A stretch of 36,336 bases of DNA from contig CAJUFI010000037.1 of NCBI GenBank assembly GCA_910585665.1, positions 1-36,336 on the forward strand, in the 5' to 3' direction. This document shows positions 15,414 to 23,985 of this stretch, piece by piece. The stretch is from an uncultured Acetatifactor sp. (GTDB taxonomy: Bacteria > Bacillota > Clostridia > Lachnospirales > Lachnospiraceae). Position numbers and translations under genes: made by a program. Numbering within the stretch: the stretch's first letter is position 1; every line of letters begins with the position of its first letter. Under the pieces are notes generated by a model, which searched no databases, had not been told where the DNA came from, and worked only from the letters and a program-made list of their open reading frames with translations.

Positions 15414-15522
15414 TCTAATTCCCTCTTTCTCAAACAGTGCATTTTATTGACCGGTCATCTATAGTACGACAGAAAACCAGAAAACACTTACCAGAAAAAA
15501 TAAAATTCTGCCACGGCAAAGC

Positions 15523-15573
15523 GCGCCCCGGTCGGATGGGCAAAGAGACGCATGATCCATCCAACCGGGGCGC
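15523..15573 (-). terminator. Seventeen-bp hairpin after the XRE regulator gene
   Basis: The arms 15523-15539 and 15557-15573 pair over 17 bp with a single G-U, around a 17-base loop. On the minus strand a T-rich stretch (TTTTATTTTTT) begins about 20 bases downstream. It probably ends transcription of the XRE gene before the sigma factor operon. Nothing else stands out in 15414-15628. Confidence 0.65.
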
Positions 15574-15628
15574 CGCTTATCAACAGATACACGAATCACG
15601 CATCGGTTTGGCCGATATGGAATTTTCT

Positions 15629-16411
15629 TTATCCTTCAGGCAAAATGGGACACAGCATGGGAAGCAGCGGCGGAATATAGGAGAAAGACTCCTTCAGCCT
15701 GTAGGAGCAGTTCCCGCCCTCCTCTTTCAGCGACAGGGGCAGCTCTTTCAATGCTTCTTCCACCTGGCCTATAGACAGCAGCGCCTTATCGGCTATCTCC
15801 TCACAGGACATATAAAGGCCGGAATCCCCGACAGTCTCATCATAAAGCGTAAACATCACTTTCAGGACATGGAGATGGCTCAGTTTTTCCAGGTTCCGGG
15901 CCAGGCCGCGAAGATCGGAAATGGCGGGCTCAATCTCCACTTTCCCCCGGGAGAACGTGATGCAGTTGTTTTTCCGGCCGGTGCAGCCCTCCTCTTCTGC
16001 GCTGAGCGACAGCCCCCACTGGCTGACTTCGTCGGCGGAATAGTCCCTGTCTTTTTTCCAGGGCAGGTATTTCTTGTAGCCGTCCGTCAATGCTAATTCG
16101 TGGAGCAGGGCCGCGATGCGGTATGCTTTTTCAAAGGATTCCCTTTCGGGCAGCTCCGTGAAATAGTTCCGGATCTTCAGGCAGATGTCTCCCAGTCCGC
16201 CCGCAGACTTGTGCCCCATCAGCTCGTCAATGGTCACCTCAAACAGCTCCGCTATGGCGGGCAGCAGCTGAATGTCGGGGCAGCACTGTGCCGATTCCCA
16301 TTTGGATACCGCCTGGTTGGTCACGCCCAGGGCACTGGCTACCTCCTCCTGCGTCATCCCTTTCTGCTTTCTCAGGAAAATAATTTGTTCATTGATTTTG
16401 ATAGTCTCCAT
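15629..16411 (-). CDS. XRE-family helix-turn-helix regulator
   Basis: ATG at 16411 is preceded by GAGGTTATCTT. The 260-residue protein has an N-terminal XRE/Cro HTH (about residues 5-60) with LRKQKGMTQEEVASALGVTN and QAVSKWESAQCCPDI, a form very common in clostridia. The rest is a helical domain of unknown ligand. Residues around 180-230 may form a second winged-helix-like segment (CEEIADKALLSIGQVEEAL). The gene is monocistronic and may regulate itself or the neighbouring operons. Nothing in the sequence identifies its signal. Confidence 0.88.
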   Translation of the reverse strand: METIKINEQIIFLRKQKGMTQEEVASALGVTNQAVSKWESAQCCPDIQLLPAIAELFEVTIDELMGHKSAGGLGDICLKIRNYFTELPERESFEKAYRIAALLHELALTDGYKKYLPWKKDRDYSADEVSQWGLSLSAEEEGCTGRKNNCITFSRGKVEIEPAISDLRGLARNLEKLSHLHVLKVMFTLYDETVGDSGLYMSCEEIADKALLSIGQVEEALKELPLSLKEEGGNCSYRLKESFSYIPPLLPMLCPILPEG

Positions 16412-16451
16412 AAGATAACCTCGCTTTTTGTTTTCTTGCAGCTGCAATGTT

Positions 16452-16481
16452 ATCTTACCACATGACCGCAGGCTGGCACAA
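16452..16481 (-). promoter_or_regulatory. Promoter of the XRE regulator gene
   Basis: On the minus strand TTGTGC (16481-16476), an 18-bp spacer and TAAGAT (16457-16452) with an extended TGG lie 40 bp upstream of the start. Confidence 0.5.
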
Positions 16482-16583
16482 TAACGCGTCGGTTTGACAG
16501 GCATCCGGATTTTCCAACCTGGGGTTGGATTGCTGCTGCCCGCACCGCAGTTTCATGTCACATATGTTCTATCATTCCAGGCA

Positions 16584-19500
16584 TCACTTCGAAGACACCG
16601 AAGTCTTTCTGCGCTTCCTGCTTTTCCTGATTTTCCTGATCAAGATGATTGCCAGGATTGCCGCACAGATTCCGGCTCCTACTACTATTATTATAATTCC
16701 GTCTTCTCCCTCTGCGGCGGTCAGGCGGAACGTCCCGGGCTGTTCCATGGCAAATTCCAGGTAGCTTCCCATGGCGCTGCCGGATGTCGGCTGATAGCCG
16801 CTCTCCGTCAGGATTTCCACCGCAGCACTTTCCGCGTCCTCGCAAAATGCCCGCACTATGATTGGCCCGCTGTACTCTCCCGCACTCTCTCCGTTTTCGT
16901 CTTTCAGAAGAATGGTGAGTTTCGTGCCGCCGTCCTGGCCCTGTTCCAGCTTCAGTTCCGTCTCGGGCAGAAATTCGCCCTGCACCAAGATCAATGCCTT
17001 GCCGTCCTCGTCTGTCTCCTGGCTGGCCAGGGAGGTCACCCATTTCTCGTACCGGGCTTCCAGCACTTTGTTTCCTGTGACGCAGCTGTAGTCAAACTGG
17101 GGCCATGCACCGTAATAGCCCTCTTTTTCCGGCACTTGGGGGATCAGCGATTTGTCGATGCTGTCGCCGTAGCGGCACTGGAAGGAGGCAAGCTCCTGTC
17201 CCTCCGCCAGGAAGCTGACGGTAAATTCCACAAATGCATCCGGTACGCCGTCCATGCCGCAGAATTCCTCATAGGAAAGGGGCATCGCACCGCTTTCATA
17301 GCCGATGGAATCCACGCCGGGCACTTTCCCCTGTACGTAATAGTTTCCGTAGAGGGTTCCCTCTTCCCTCAGGCTTCCCGCCACGGATCCGGCGCATTCG
17401 CCGGAATAGCACAGTTCCGGATAGGCGTAGCTGTAGAAGATGTCGCAGCCTCTGCCCACGATGCCGCCTACGTAGCTTTCCCCTGTCATGGCGCCCATGG
17501 TATAGCAGCTCCGGACGCAGTAGTCCGAGGAACCGGCGATGCCGCCCACATAGTTTCCGCCCAGGCTGCTCACATCCCCGTAGGACTCACAGGAGACTAT
17601 TGCGCCGAAATCGGCTTTGCCAACGATTCCGCCCGCGTAGTCCTTTTTGCCTGTCACTTCGCCCAGGTTTCGGCTCTCCCTGACCACTGCCTTCACGGAC
17701 TGTTCAATGCGGAAGCTTTCCTCTCCGCTTATGGTGATGTCGTCCTCGGGGTCGAAGTCGAATTCCGTGGCTATCAGTCCCGTGATGCCGCCTACGTTGG
17801 CATCGGCTTCCACTGGGCCCTGATTGATGCACAGGGTGATTTTGCCCTGTTGGAAGGTGGATGTGTCGTAGTAGGCTTCCGTCTCAGCCGCCTCCGCCCC
17901 CAGCATCGCGGGGTCTCCGCCGGCCGCTTCGTCCGAGGCGTCCTCCACGGAAATCCCTTCATAGCGGAACAGGTCGTCCCGCAGCTCGTTTATGCAGCGG
18001 CGCACTGTCTTGCCCTGCGCTATCATGGCGTCCACATCCGCGGACACAGTGTCCCCGCTCTGCTGCAGCACTTCCGCCAGACGGCGCAGGTCATTGCCGG
18101 CCGCCTCCAGCTCTTGGTTCAGGATTCGCAGATTGTCTGTGATGCCTCCGCTCCGGTCGTTGGTGGCTGAGGTGATGTTGCCCAGGTGGGCGCTGGTTCC
18201 CTCGCCGAATCTGCGCAGGGCTGCCAGGTAGCTTTCAAAATCCGTCACTGTGCCGGGCTTTCTGTTGTCGCCCCAGGATTCGCCGGGCTTGAGGATGTCG
18301 TCCCAATCATCGGGGGTGCCGCCGGGGAGCCCTGCATCGCCGGAGTTTCCGCTGTCTTCTCCGGGGGTTCCTGTGTCGCCGGAATCTCCTGTGCCTTCGC
18401 CAGGCGTTCCTGTGTCGCCGGAATCTCCCGCGCCTTCGCCAGGCGTTCCTGTGTCGCCGGAATCTCCCGCGCCTTCGCCAGGCGTTCCTGTACCGCCCGA
18501 ATCTCCCGCGCCTTCGTCAGGCGTTCCTGTATCGCCCGAATCTCCCGCGCCTTCGTCAGGCGTTCCTGTACCGCCGGTATTCCCCCCATCTTCCCCAGGG
18601 GTTCCCGCATCGCCGGAGCCTCCGCCATTTTCGCCAGGCGTTCCTGTGCCGCCAGTATTTCCCCCATCTTCCGAGTTCTCGCTGAGCGGTTCAATGCTCC
18701 CCGGATTCCCTGTATCCGCAGCCACAGATTCCGTTTCCCTGAGGCTGCCAGGATTCACGGACACGGTCTTGTGACGCTCTCCCGGCTGCTCCTCGCTGGC
18801 GGGGTTGAGCGGGGCGCTGTCTGTGCCCGCGTTTATCTTGTCACGGTCAGCGGCGGCCTGATTCGCCCACTCCTGGTTCAGGCGGCTTAGGTCGTTGTTG
18901 ATTCCGGTCAGCTCCTGATTGTAGATGTACCACAGTTCATTGGCGGTCCCGGTCAGGTTCCCGCCTGCCGCTGAGGCGTTGGTCAAGTGGGTGCTGACGC
19001 TCTCCGCCAGTGCCGATGCCTCCTGGCCGCAGCTGCTGATGTCCTCATGGGCCGTCTCCAGCAGGTCGAAGAAGATTCCTGTCTCCCTGTCCAGCTCCCC
19101 CAGCTTGTCATTCAGGTAGGCTATCTCCAAAAAAGGCTCCAGCTGCCCCGCAATGCCGCCCACGTCCTTTCTGCCAAGGACATGACCTGTGTTGGTGCAG
19201 TTCTGCAGATAGCCCTGGTGCACCCTTCCCACGATGCCTCCCACATTGTATCCCACATGCTGGTATCCCACGGTTCCGGAATTGACGCAATAATAAATCT
19301 TTCCTTCCGAATAACCGGATACCCCTCCCGTGTCCATGTGCACGGCCACATTTTCCGCACTGTTGATATTCTCCAGACCATCCAGGGTGATATCTTCGAT
19401 GTCGTGGCTCACCTCCACGCTGTGGGTGTTCACATTGCCTGTATTTTCGCAGTTGTTCAGCGTGCCTTTGTTGCTTCCGCAGATGCCGCCTGTAAAGTGG

Positions 19501-20360
19501 TCTCCCGTCACAGCAGCGGCTGACCGGCAGCGCCTGATTTCTCCCTCGGCTTCATTGACGCCTGCAATGCCGCCCACTTCCGTCGTCCCCGTCACGCTTC
19601 CTGAGACGCTGCAGTCCAGAATCATGCCATAGTTGCTTCCGGCCAGGATGCCCACCTGGCTCTTGCTGCCCGCCGGGGCAACGGTTCCGGCCACGGAGAG
19701 ATTGCGCACCACGGCGCCGTCCTGGATGTAGCGGAACAGCCCCACCGCAGAGCCCGCCGCCGTAAGCGTCAGGCCGGAAACGGTATGCCCGCCGCCGTCA
19801 AAGATGCCGCCAAAGCTGGGAATCATCACGTCCCGGGCCTCTTTGAGGTCGATGTCGCACGCCAGGGTGACATATTTGTCCCTGGACCAGGAGTCCAGCT
19901 GGCAGTCCTTCGCCAGCTGAAGCAGCTCTTCCTCTGTGGATATGTCGATTACCGTGTACTGGCTCTCCGATTCGGGCCGCCCCTGGGCGGTCTCCCCGGA
20001 AATGAGCTGACCAAATGTGGGATGCTCCTCCGCCGCCACGGTCAGCACATCCCCCAGCGCCAGGGTGCCGGACAGAATCCATGCCAATATCGCGGAGGCC
20101 TTTGTTATCCCGAATCTCCTTGCCGCTTTGGACGCTTTCTTCAGCCCGGCCTTTTCCGCTGGCCCGCATACTTCTGCCGGCCTGTATATTTTCGCTGGCC
20201 CGGCTTCTTCTGCTGGCCTGAACACTTCCGCTCTCCCGGCTTCTTCTGCTGGCCTGAACACTTCCGCTGTCCCGGATATCTCTGCCGTTCTGCACCTCCC
20301 GGCCACTATGGATAATCCGGACAACATGGACGAACCGATTCGCCTTCTACCACTCTTCAT
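16584..20360 (-). CDS. Large GLUG-repeat, coiled-coil surface protein
   Basis: ATG at 20360 follows AGGAGG and overlaps the end of the MMPL gene by 14 bp. The 1258-residue protein has five parts. First is an N-terminal tail of about 85 residues with 12-residue repeats like AEVFRPAEEAGR, followed by a hydrophobic export signal near 90-115. Next is a beta-helical region with GLUG-type motifs (VGGIAGVNEAEGEI, FTGGICGSNKGTLNNC, VGGIVGRVHQGYLQNC). Then come coiled-coil segments flanking a Gly-rich linker with repeats like GTPGEGAGDSGD, and a second GLUG region. A C-terminal membrane anchor (about 1220-1242) ends in a basic tail. The coiled coils recall the YhgE/Pip and EsaA style. It is probably anchored in the membrane and reaches across the wall. 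Its function is unknown, but coupling to the MMPL exporter implies joint work. Confidence 0.82.
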   Translation of the reverse strand: MKSGRRRIGSSMLSGLSIVAGRCRTAEISGTAEVFRPAEEAGRAEVFRPAEEAGPAKIYRPAEVCGPAEKAGLKKASKAARRFGITKASAILAWILSGTLALGDVLTVAAEEHPTFGQLISGETAQGRPESESQYTVIDISTEEELLQLAKDCQLDSWSRDKYVTLACDIDLKEARDVMIPSFGGIFDGGGHTVSGLTLTAAGSAVGLFRYIQDGAVVRNLSVAGTVAPAGSKSQVGILAGSNYGMILDCSVSGSVTGTTEVGGIAGVNEAEGEIRRCRSAAAVTGDHFTGGICGSNKGTLNNCENTGNVNTHSVEVSHDIEDITLDGLENINSAENVAVHMDTGGVSGYSEGKIYYCVNSGTVGYQHVGYNVGGIVGRVHQGYLQNCTNTGHVLGRKDVGGIAGQLEPFLEIAYLNDKLGELDRETGIFFDLLETAHEDISSCGQEASALAESVSTHLTNASAAGGNLTGTANELWYIYNQELTGINNDLSRLNQEWANQAAADRDKINAGTDSAPLNPASEEQPGERHKTVSVNPGSLRETESVAADTGNPGSIEPLSENSEDGGNTGGTGTPGENGGGSGDAGTPGEDGGNTGGTGTPDEGAGDSGDTGTPDEGAGDSGGTGTPGEGAGDSGDTGTPGEGAGDSGDTGTPGEGTGDSGDTGTPGEDSGNSGDAGLPGGTPDDWDDILKPGESWGDNRKPGTVTDFESYLAALRRFGEGTSAHLGNITSATNDRSGGITDNLRILNQELEAAGNDLRRLAEVLQQSGDTVSADVDAMIAQGKTVRRCINELRDDLFRYEGISVEDASDEAAGGDPAMLGAEAAETEAYYDTSTFQQGKITLCINQGPVEADANVGGITGLIATEFDFDPEDDITISGEESFRIEQSVKAVVRESRNLGEVTGKKDYAGGIVGKADFGAIVSCESYGDVSSLGGNYVGGIAGSSDYCVRSCYTMGAMTGESYVGGIVGRGCDIFYSYAYPELCYSGECAGSVAGSLREEGTLYGNYYVQGKVPGVDSIGYESGAMPLSYEEFCGMDGVPDAFVEFTVSFLAEGQELASFQCRYGDSIDKSLIPQVPEKEGYYGAWPQFDYSCVTGNKVLEARYEKWVTSLASQETDEDGKALILVQGEFLPETELKLEQGQDGGTKLTILLKDENGESAGEYSGPIIVRAFCEDAESAAVEILTESGYQPTSGSAMGSYLEFAMEQPGTFRLTAAEGEDGIIIIVVGAGICAAILAIILIRKIRKSRKRRKTSVSSK
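18330..18670. repeat. Thirty-six-bp coding tandem repeats (12-residue Gly-rich units)
   Basis: About nine imperfect 36-bp units encode GTPGEGAGDSGD-like repeats within the surface protein. Neighbouring units are nearly identical, which suggests recent expansion; length variation between strains would keep the frame. Confidence 0.9.
20170..20275. repeat. N-terminal coding repeats of the surface protein
   Basis: A 36-bp unit containing CTTCTGCTGGCCTGAACACT is repeated in near-perfect tandem, with degenerate copies beside it. It encodes AEVFRPAEEAGR-like repeats before the export signal, an unusual place for repeats. Confidence 0.8.
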
Positions 20361-23136
20361 CTTCCGGCACCTCCTGTTCTTTCTGCTTTTTCCGGTTTTT
20401 ATGCCATCTCCTGCGCTTCCGCGTTTTCTTTCCGCTGTCATCTGCGGCACCTTCCATGGCCACATTCCGGGGATTTTCGACTACTTCCACATCTTCCGCG
20501 TCTTCTCCTTTTCCGTTCCCGCCAGGCGCAGCCCCGGAACCCATCTCTTCCTCATTTCCGCCAGGCGCAGCCCCGGAACCCTCCGTCTCTCCCCTGTCCT
20601 TTTCAGGGGCTTCCGGAGCGCCCTTCTGTACGCCCGCGGATTCCGGCGAATCCACCTCTTCCGCTTCCAGCCTGGGCGTGCCATCCGACATCTCCATGTA
20701 TTCCCTCAACTGCTCCACCGTATCCCGGGCCCGGACCACCGCGCCCATCTCTCCGTCTATCACGCCGGAGAATTCCCCTTCGATGACACCGTTCACATAC
20801 CCTTTGATATGCCCGGTCATCCGAATCCGGCCGCCCGCGGGAAGGGGCTTCGCCATCTCCCGCTTCAGGGTGAAGGCCGTCTTTTCAATGATCATATCCC
20901 CCACCAGCAATGTCTGGGGCAGCGCCAGCAGCACCAGGGCGATGGAAGTCAGCGTGCCCCTCCCCAGGGCCAGACCGATGGCCGCCACCACCGCGTTGGT
21001 GGACACATTGCTGATGATGAAGCCCGCCGCCACCAGCATGGAGCCGCTGGTGACGATGGTGGGGAACGCCTGGTTCAGGGTCTCCACAATGGCCTTTTTG
21101 ATCGGCATATAAGCCTTCAGTTCCATGTACCGGCTTGTGATTACTATTGCATAGTCAATCGTTGCTCCCATCTGGATGGCCGACACAACCAGATACCCCA
21201 GGAAATAGACCACTTCCCCCGTCAGGTACGGCAGCGAGAAATTCATCCAGATGCTGCCCTGGATGGTCACTACCAGCAGCACGGGCAGGCCCGCGGACTG
21301 GAACGTGAACAGCAGAATCACCATGACGAACAATGCCGTCAGGATGGTGATGATGCCGTTGTCCATGCTGAAGGAATCGCTCAAATCCTTATTGCTGGTA
21401 GAATTGCCCACCAGATAGATATCGTCATAGTCGTAATATTTCGCCGCCACAGCGCGGATCCGCTCCAGCACGGCGTAAGTCTCCTCCCCTTCCGAGGGCA
21501 CGGAAAGCTCCAGAACGAAACGGCTGCAGCGCTCCCCCAGCAGCTGCTCCCTGGCAATGCTGATCTGGGAATAGGCATCCGTCAGCGTCTCCTCCAGGTC
21601 ATCCTCCAGCGTAATGCTCCCGCTTTCCTTCTGGTCATAGATGAACAGGAACATATCGATCAAGGGCACCTTGTATTCGCTGATGCCGCCCAGGATCGCC
21701 CCGAAATTGCTGTCGTCCACCGCGTAGGCGGAATAGAGGAGATTGGCCACCTCCACGTCCATGTCTATCAGCTCCGAAAACTCCCTGGGGGACAGCTGCT
21801 CCGTGAGCACATAGCCGTCCATGGCTTCGATGTTCGCCAGGCCCATGCAGGACTGCACCTCCGGCATCCTCTCCAGCTCCCGCAGCACCCGCCCCTCCTT
21901 CTCGTAATCTCCGCCCGGGACGATGACCGCCAGCTGGTTGACCGTGCCGAATTCCCGGTTCACCATCTCCACCGAAAACTTGTTCTCGCTCATGGTCTTG
22001 GACTCCAGCGTGTTCACGTCATACACATAGTGGGCCCTGCCGGACAGGACAGCCCCCGCTATCACCAGAACCACCAGCACAGGCGGCACGATGAACCTGG
22101 TATGGACACAGAATTTTCCCACCGCCGTGATGTTGGGCACGAAACTTTTGTGATGGGAATGGTCTATGGCATTGGCAAAGGTCAAAAGCAGCCCCGGCAT
22201 CAGGAAGAACACCGAGAACAAGCTCATCAAGATAGCCTTCGCCAGCACGATGCCCATATCGTAGCCAATGCGGAACTGCATGAACATCATGGCCACCATG
22301 CCGGACACCGTGGTCAGAGAGCTGGAGGAAATCTCCGGAATGGCCTTGCTCAGGGCCACGATCACGGCCTCCCTGGCGTCCTTGTCCTCATGCTCCTCCA
22401 TGAAACGATGGCAGAGGATGATGGCATAGTCCACGGCCAGCGCCAGCTGCAGCACCACGGCGATGGAATCCGTGACGAAGCTGATGGTGCCGAACCAGTA
22501 ATTCGTCCCCTTGTTCAGGATGGCCGCCACGATGAAGGTCATCAGGAACACGGGAATCTCCGCGTATGTAGTGGAAGTGAACAGCAGCACCGCCACGATG
22601 ACCACCCCGGCCAGCAACAATATGACAATCATGTCATTATTCAGATCCCCCGCGTCCCGCTCCTCCTGGCCGATATCGGAAGAATAGTACACATCATATC
22701 CGGACAGGGCATCCAGAACCGCGTTCAGTTTCTCCAGGGAGCCCTCATCCTCCGCCGTCCCGTCGAAGGTGATCTTCAGCAGCGCCTCACAGTCATGGTA
22801 ATACTCCGGCGCGTCCTCAAAATCCAGCATGCTGACCCCGTCCATCTCCCGAATCTCCTCCGCAAGCCCCTCCGCCTCCTGAAATGTCACGTTGCACACC
22901 ATGACCCGGGCAGTGCCGTATGTGACGAACTGCTCCTCCATCAGGTCAAGCCCCTGCCTGGTCTCCGTGGTGTCCGGCAGATAAGAGGTCAGATCGTTGT
23001 TGACCTTTACCTTATTCATGGAAAACACGCTGTAGAGAATCAGCAAAATAAAAATCAGATAGAATCCTTTCCGCTTATCCACAATCAGGGTGGACAGCTT
23101 CATCATGAAAGAATCCTCCTTTTTCTCCTTTTCCAT
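20347..23136 (-). CDS. MMPL-family RND exporter
   Basis: ATG at 23136 follows GAGGGAGTTGAG; an in-frame extension upstream has no ribosome site. The 929-residue protein has two MMPL halves, each with one leading membrane segment, a large external loop and five further segments. The proton-relay motif appears in both halves (LALAVDYAIILCHRF and QMGATIDYAIVITSRY). The C-terminal 110 residues are hydrophilic, with two GSGAAPGGN repeats and a basic patch (KKTRKRRRWHKNRKKQK). MMPL proteins export lipids, siderophores or other hydrophobic compounds using the proton gradient. It is the first gene of a two-gene operon with the GLUG protein, divergent from a TetR regulator. Confidence 0.93.
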   Translation of the reverse strand: MEKEKKEDSFMMKLSTLIVDKRKGFYLIFILLILYSVFSMNKVKVNNDLTSYLPDTTETRQGLDLMEEQFVTYGTARVMVCNVTFQEAEGLAEEIREMDGVSMLDFEDAPEYYHDCEALLKITFDGTAEDEGSLEKLNAVLDALSGYDVYYSSDIGQEERDAGDLNNDMIVILLLAGVVIVAVLLFTSTTYAEIPVFLMTFIVAAILNKGTNYWFGTISFVTDSIAVVLQLALAVDYAIILCHRFMEEHEDKDAREAVIVALSKAIPEISSSSLTTVSGMVAMMFMQFRIGYDMGIVLAKAILMSLFSVFFLMPGLLLTFANAIDHSHHKSFVPNITAVGKFCVHTRFIVPPVLVVLVIAGAVLSGRAHYVYDVNTLESKTMSENKFSVEMVNREFGTVNQLAVIVPGGDYEKEGRVLRELERMPEVQSCMGLANIEAMDGYVLTEQLSPREFSELIDMDVEVANLLYSAYAVDDSNFGAILGGISEYKVPLIDMFLFIYDQKESGSITLEDDLEETLTDAYSQISIAREQLLGERCSRFVLELSVPSEGEETYAVLERIRAVAAKYYDYDDIYLVGNSTSNKDLSDSFSMDNGIITILTALFVMVILLFTFQSAGLPVLLVVTIQGSIWMNFSLPYLTGEVVYFLGYLVVSAIQMGATIDYAIVITSRYMELKAYMPIKKAIVETLNQAFPTIVTSGSMLVAAGFIISNVSTNAVVAAIGLALGRGTLTSIALVLLALPQTLLVGDMIIEKTAFTLKREMAKPLPAGGRIRMTGHIKGYVNGVIEGEFSGVIDGEMGAVVRARDTVEQLREYMEMSDGTPRLEAEEVDSPESAGVQKGAPEAPEKDRGETEGSGAAPGGNEEEMGSGAAPGGNGKGEDAEDVEVVENPRNVAMEGAADDSGKKTRKRRRWHKNRKKQKEQEVPEDEEW

Positions 23137-23245
23137 CTCAACTCCCTCACCTTCCCTGTTGTCAGGCATATGGCTCCGTGACAGTTGTCCACAAACCATA
23201 TGCATGTCTTTTACTAAACAACAGTTGATTTTCTTCACAAAATTA

Positions 23246-23273
23246 ATTATAATAAAAAAAGGATGGATAGCAA
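23246..23273 (-). promoter_or_regulatory. Promoter of the MMPL operon
   Basis: On the minus strand TTGCTA (23273-23268), a 16-bp spacer with a T7 tract and TATAAT (23251-23246) give a leader of about 100 bases before the MMPL start. Confidence 0.7.
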
Positions 23274-23312
23274 TAAACAGTTTTTTGCATCGGGTTGTTT
23301 TTTAGACATTTG

Positions 23313-23327
23313 CGACAGTTCGTGTCG
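23313..23327. promoter_or_regulatory. Candidate TetR operator CGACA-GTTCG-TGTCG
   Basis: A perfect 5-5-5 inverted repeat lies between the divergent MMPL and tetR genes, about 40 bp upstream of the MMPL -35 box and 53 bp before the tetR start. It is flanked by two TTTAGA elements (about 23301 and 23332). Assigning it to the adjacent TetR protein is inference. Confidence 0.45.
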
Positions 23328-23379
23328 GGTATTTAGAAAATGTTTAGAAACCGTTTACAGAAAGGTATGAGGAAACGAT

Positions 23380-23940
23380 ATGGCAGAGGGAAAAACAGAC
23401 AGACGGGTCAGAAGGACGAAAGCCCTGCTGCTGCAGGGACTGATGCAGCTGATGGAGACCAAGGACATAAAGGACATCTCCGTCAAAGAACTGGCGGATC
23501 TGGCGGACATCAACAGAGGGACCTTCTATCTGCACTACAACGATGTCTACGACATGCTGGCGCAGATAGAGGACGAATTGTTCGTGGAATTCCACGGCAT
23601 CATAGACCGGACGCTGGATCCGGCGAGCCACGCCCCCCGGACCACGCTATTTGAAGTCTTCTCTTTCCTGGAACGCCACAAAGAGGTGGCCCGGGTCATG
23701 ATGGGGCCCCACGGGGACCTGTCCTTCGTGAACCGCCTGAAAGACCTGGTGCAGACCCGCCTGGACAATATCCTTGCCGCCAGGCGGGCGGTGGAGCACG
23801 GCTGTTACCTGGAATCCTTCGCCGTGTCGGGCTGCATCGGCGTCATCGACACCTGGCTGGCCCAGCCCGCGCCGCCCAGCCCCGAGACCATGGCGGACCT
23901 CTGCGGCACCATACTGGAACGGGGCTTGGGCGTCTCCTGA
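23380..23940 (+). CDS. TetR-family regulator, divergent from the MMPL operon
   Basis: ATG at 23380 follows GAGGAAACGAT. The 186-residue protein has an N-terminal TetR HTH (residues 8-58, with DISVKELADLADINRGTFYL and HYNDVYDMLAQIEDEL). This is the GTFYLHY form often seen in the Firmicute group with a TetR_C-type ligand domain. The C-terminal half (about 75-186) is helical. It faces the MMPL/GLUG operon with a palindrome between them, so it very likely represses that operon and perhaps itself. The inducer is unknown. Confidence 0.92.
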   Translation: MAEGKTDRRVRRTKALLLQGLMQLMETKDIKDISVKELADLADINRGTFYLHYNDVYDMLAQIEDELFVEFHGIIDRTLDPASHAPRTTLFEVFSFLERHKEVARVMMGPHGDLSFVNRLKDLVQTRLDNILAARRAVEHGCYLESFAVSGCIGVIDTWLAQPAPPSPETMADLCGTILERGLGVS

Positions 23941-23985
23941 CCTTACGGCCCTTTCAGGCACCGCGCCCCGATCCAAAAGCGCCTC

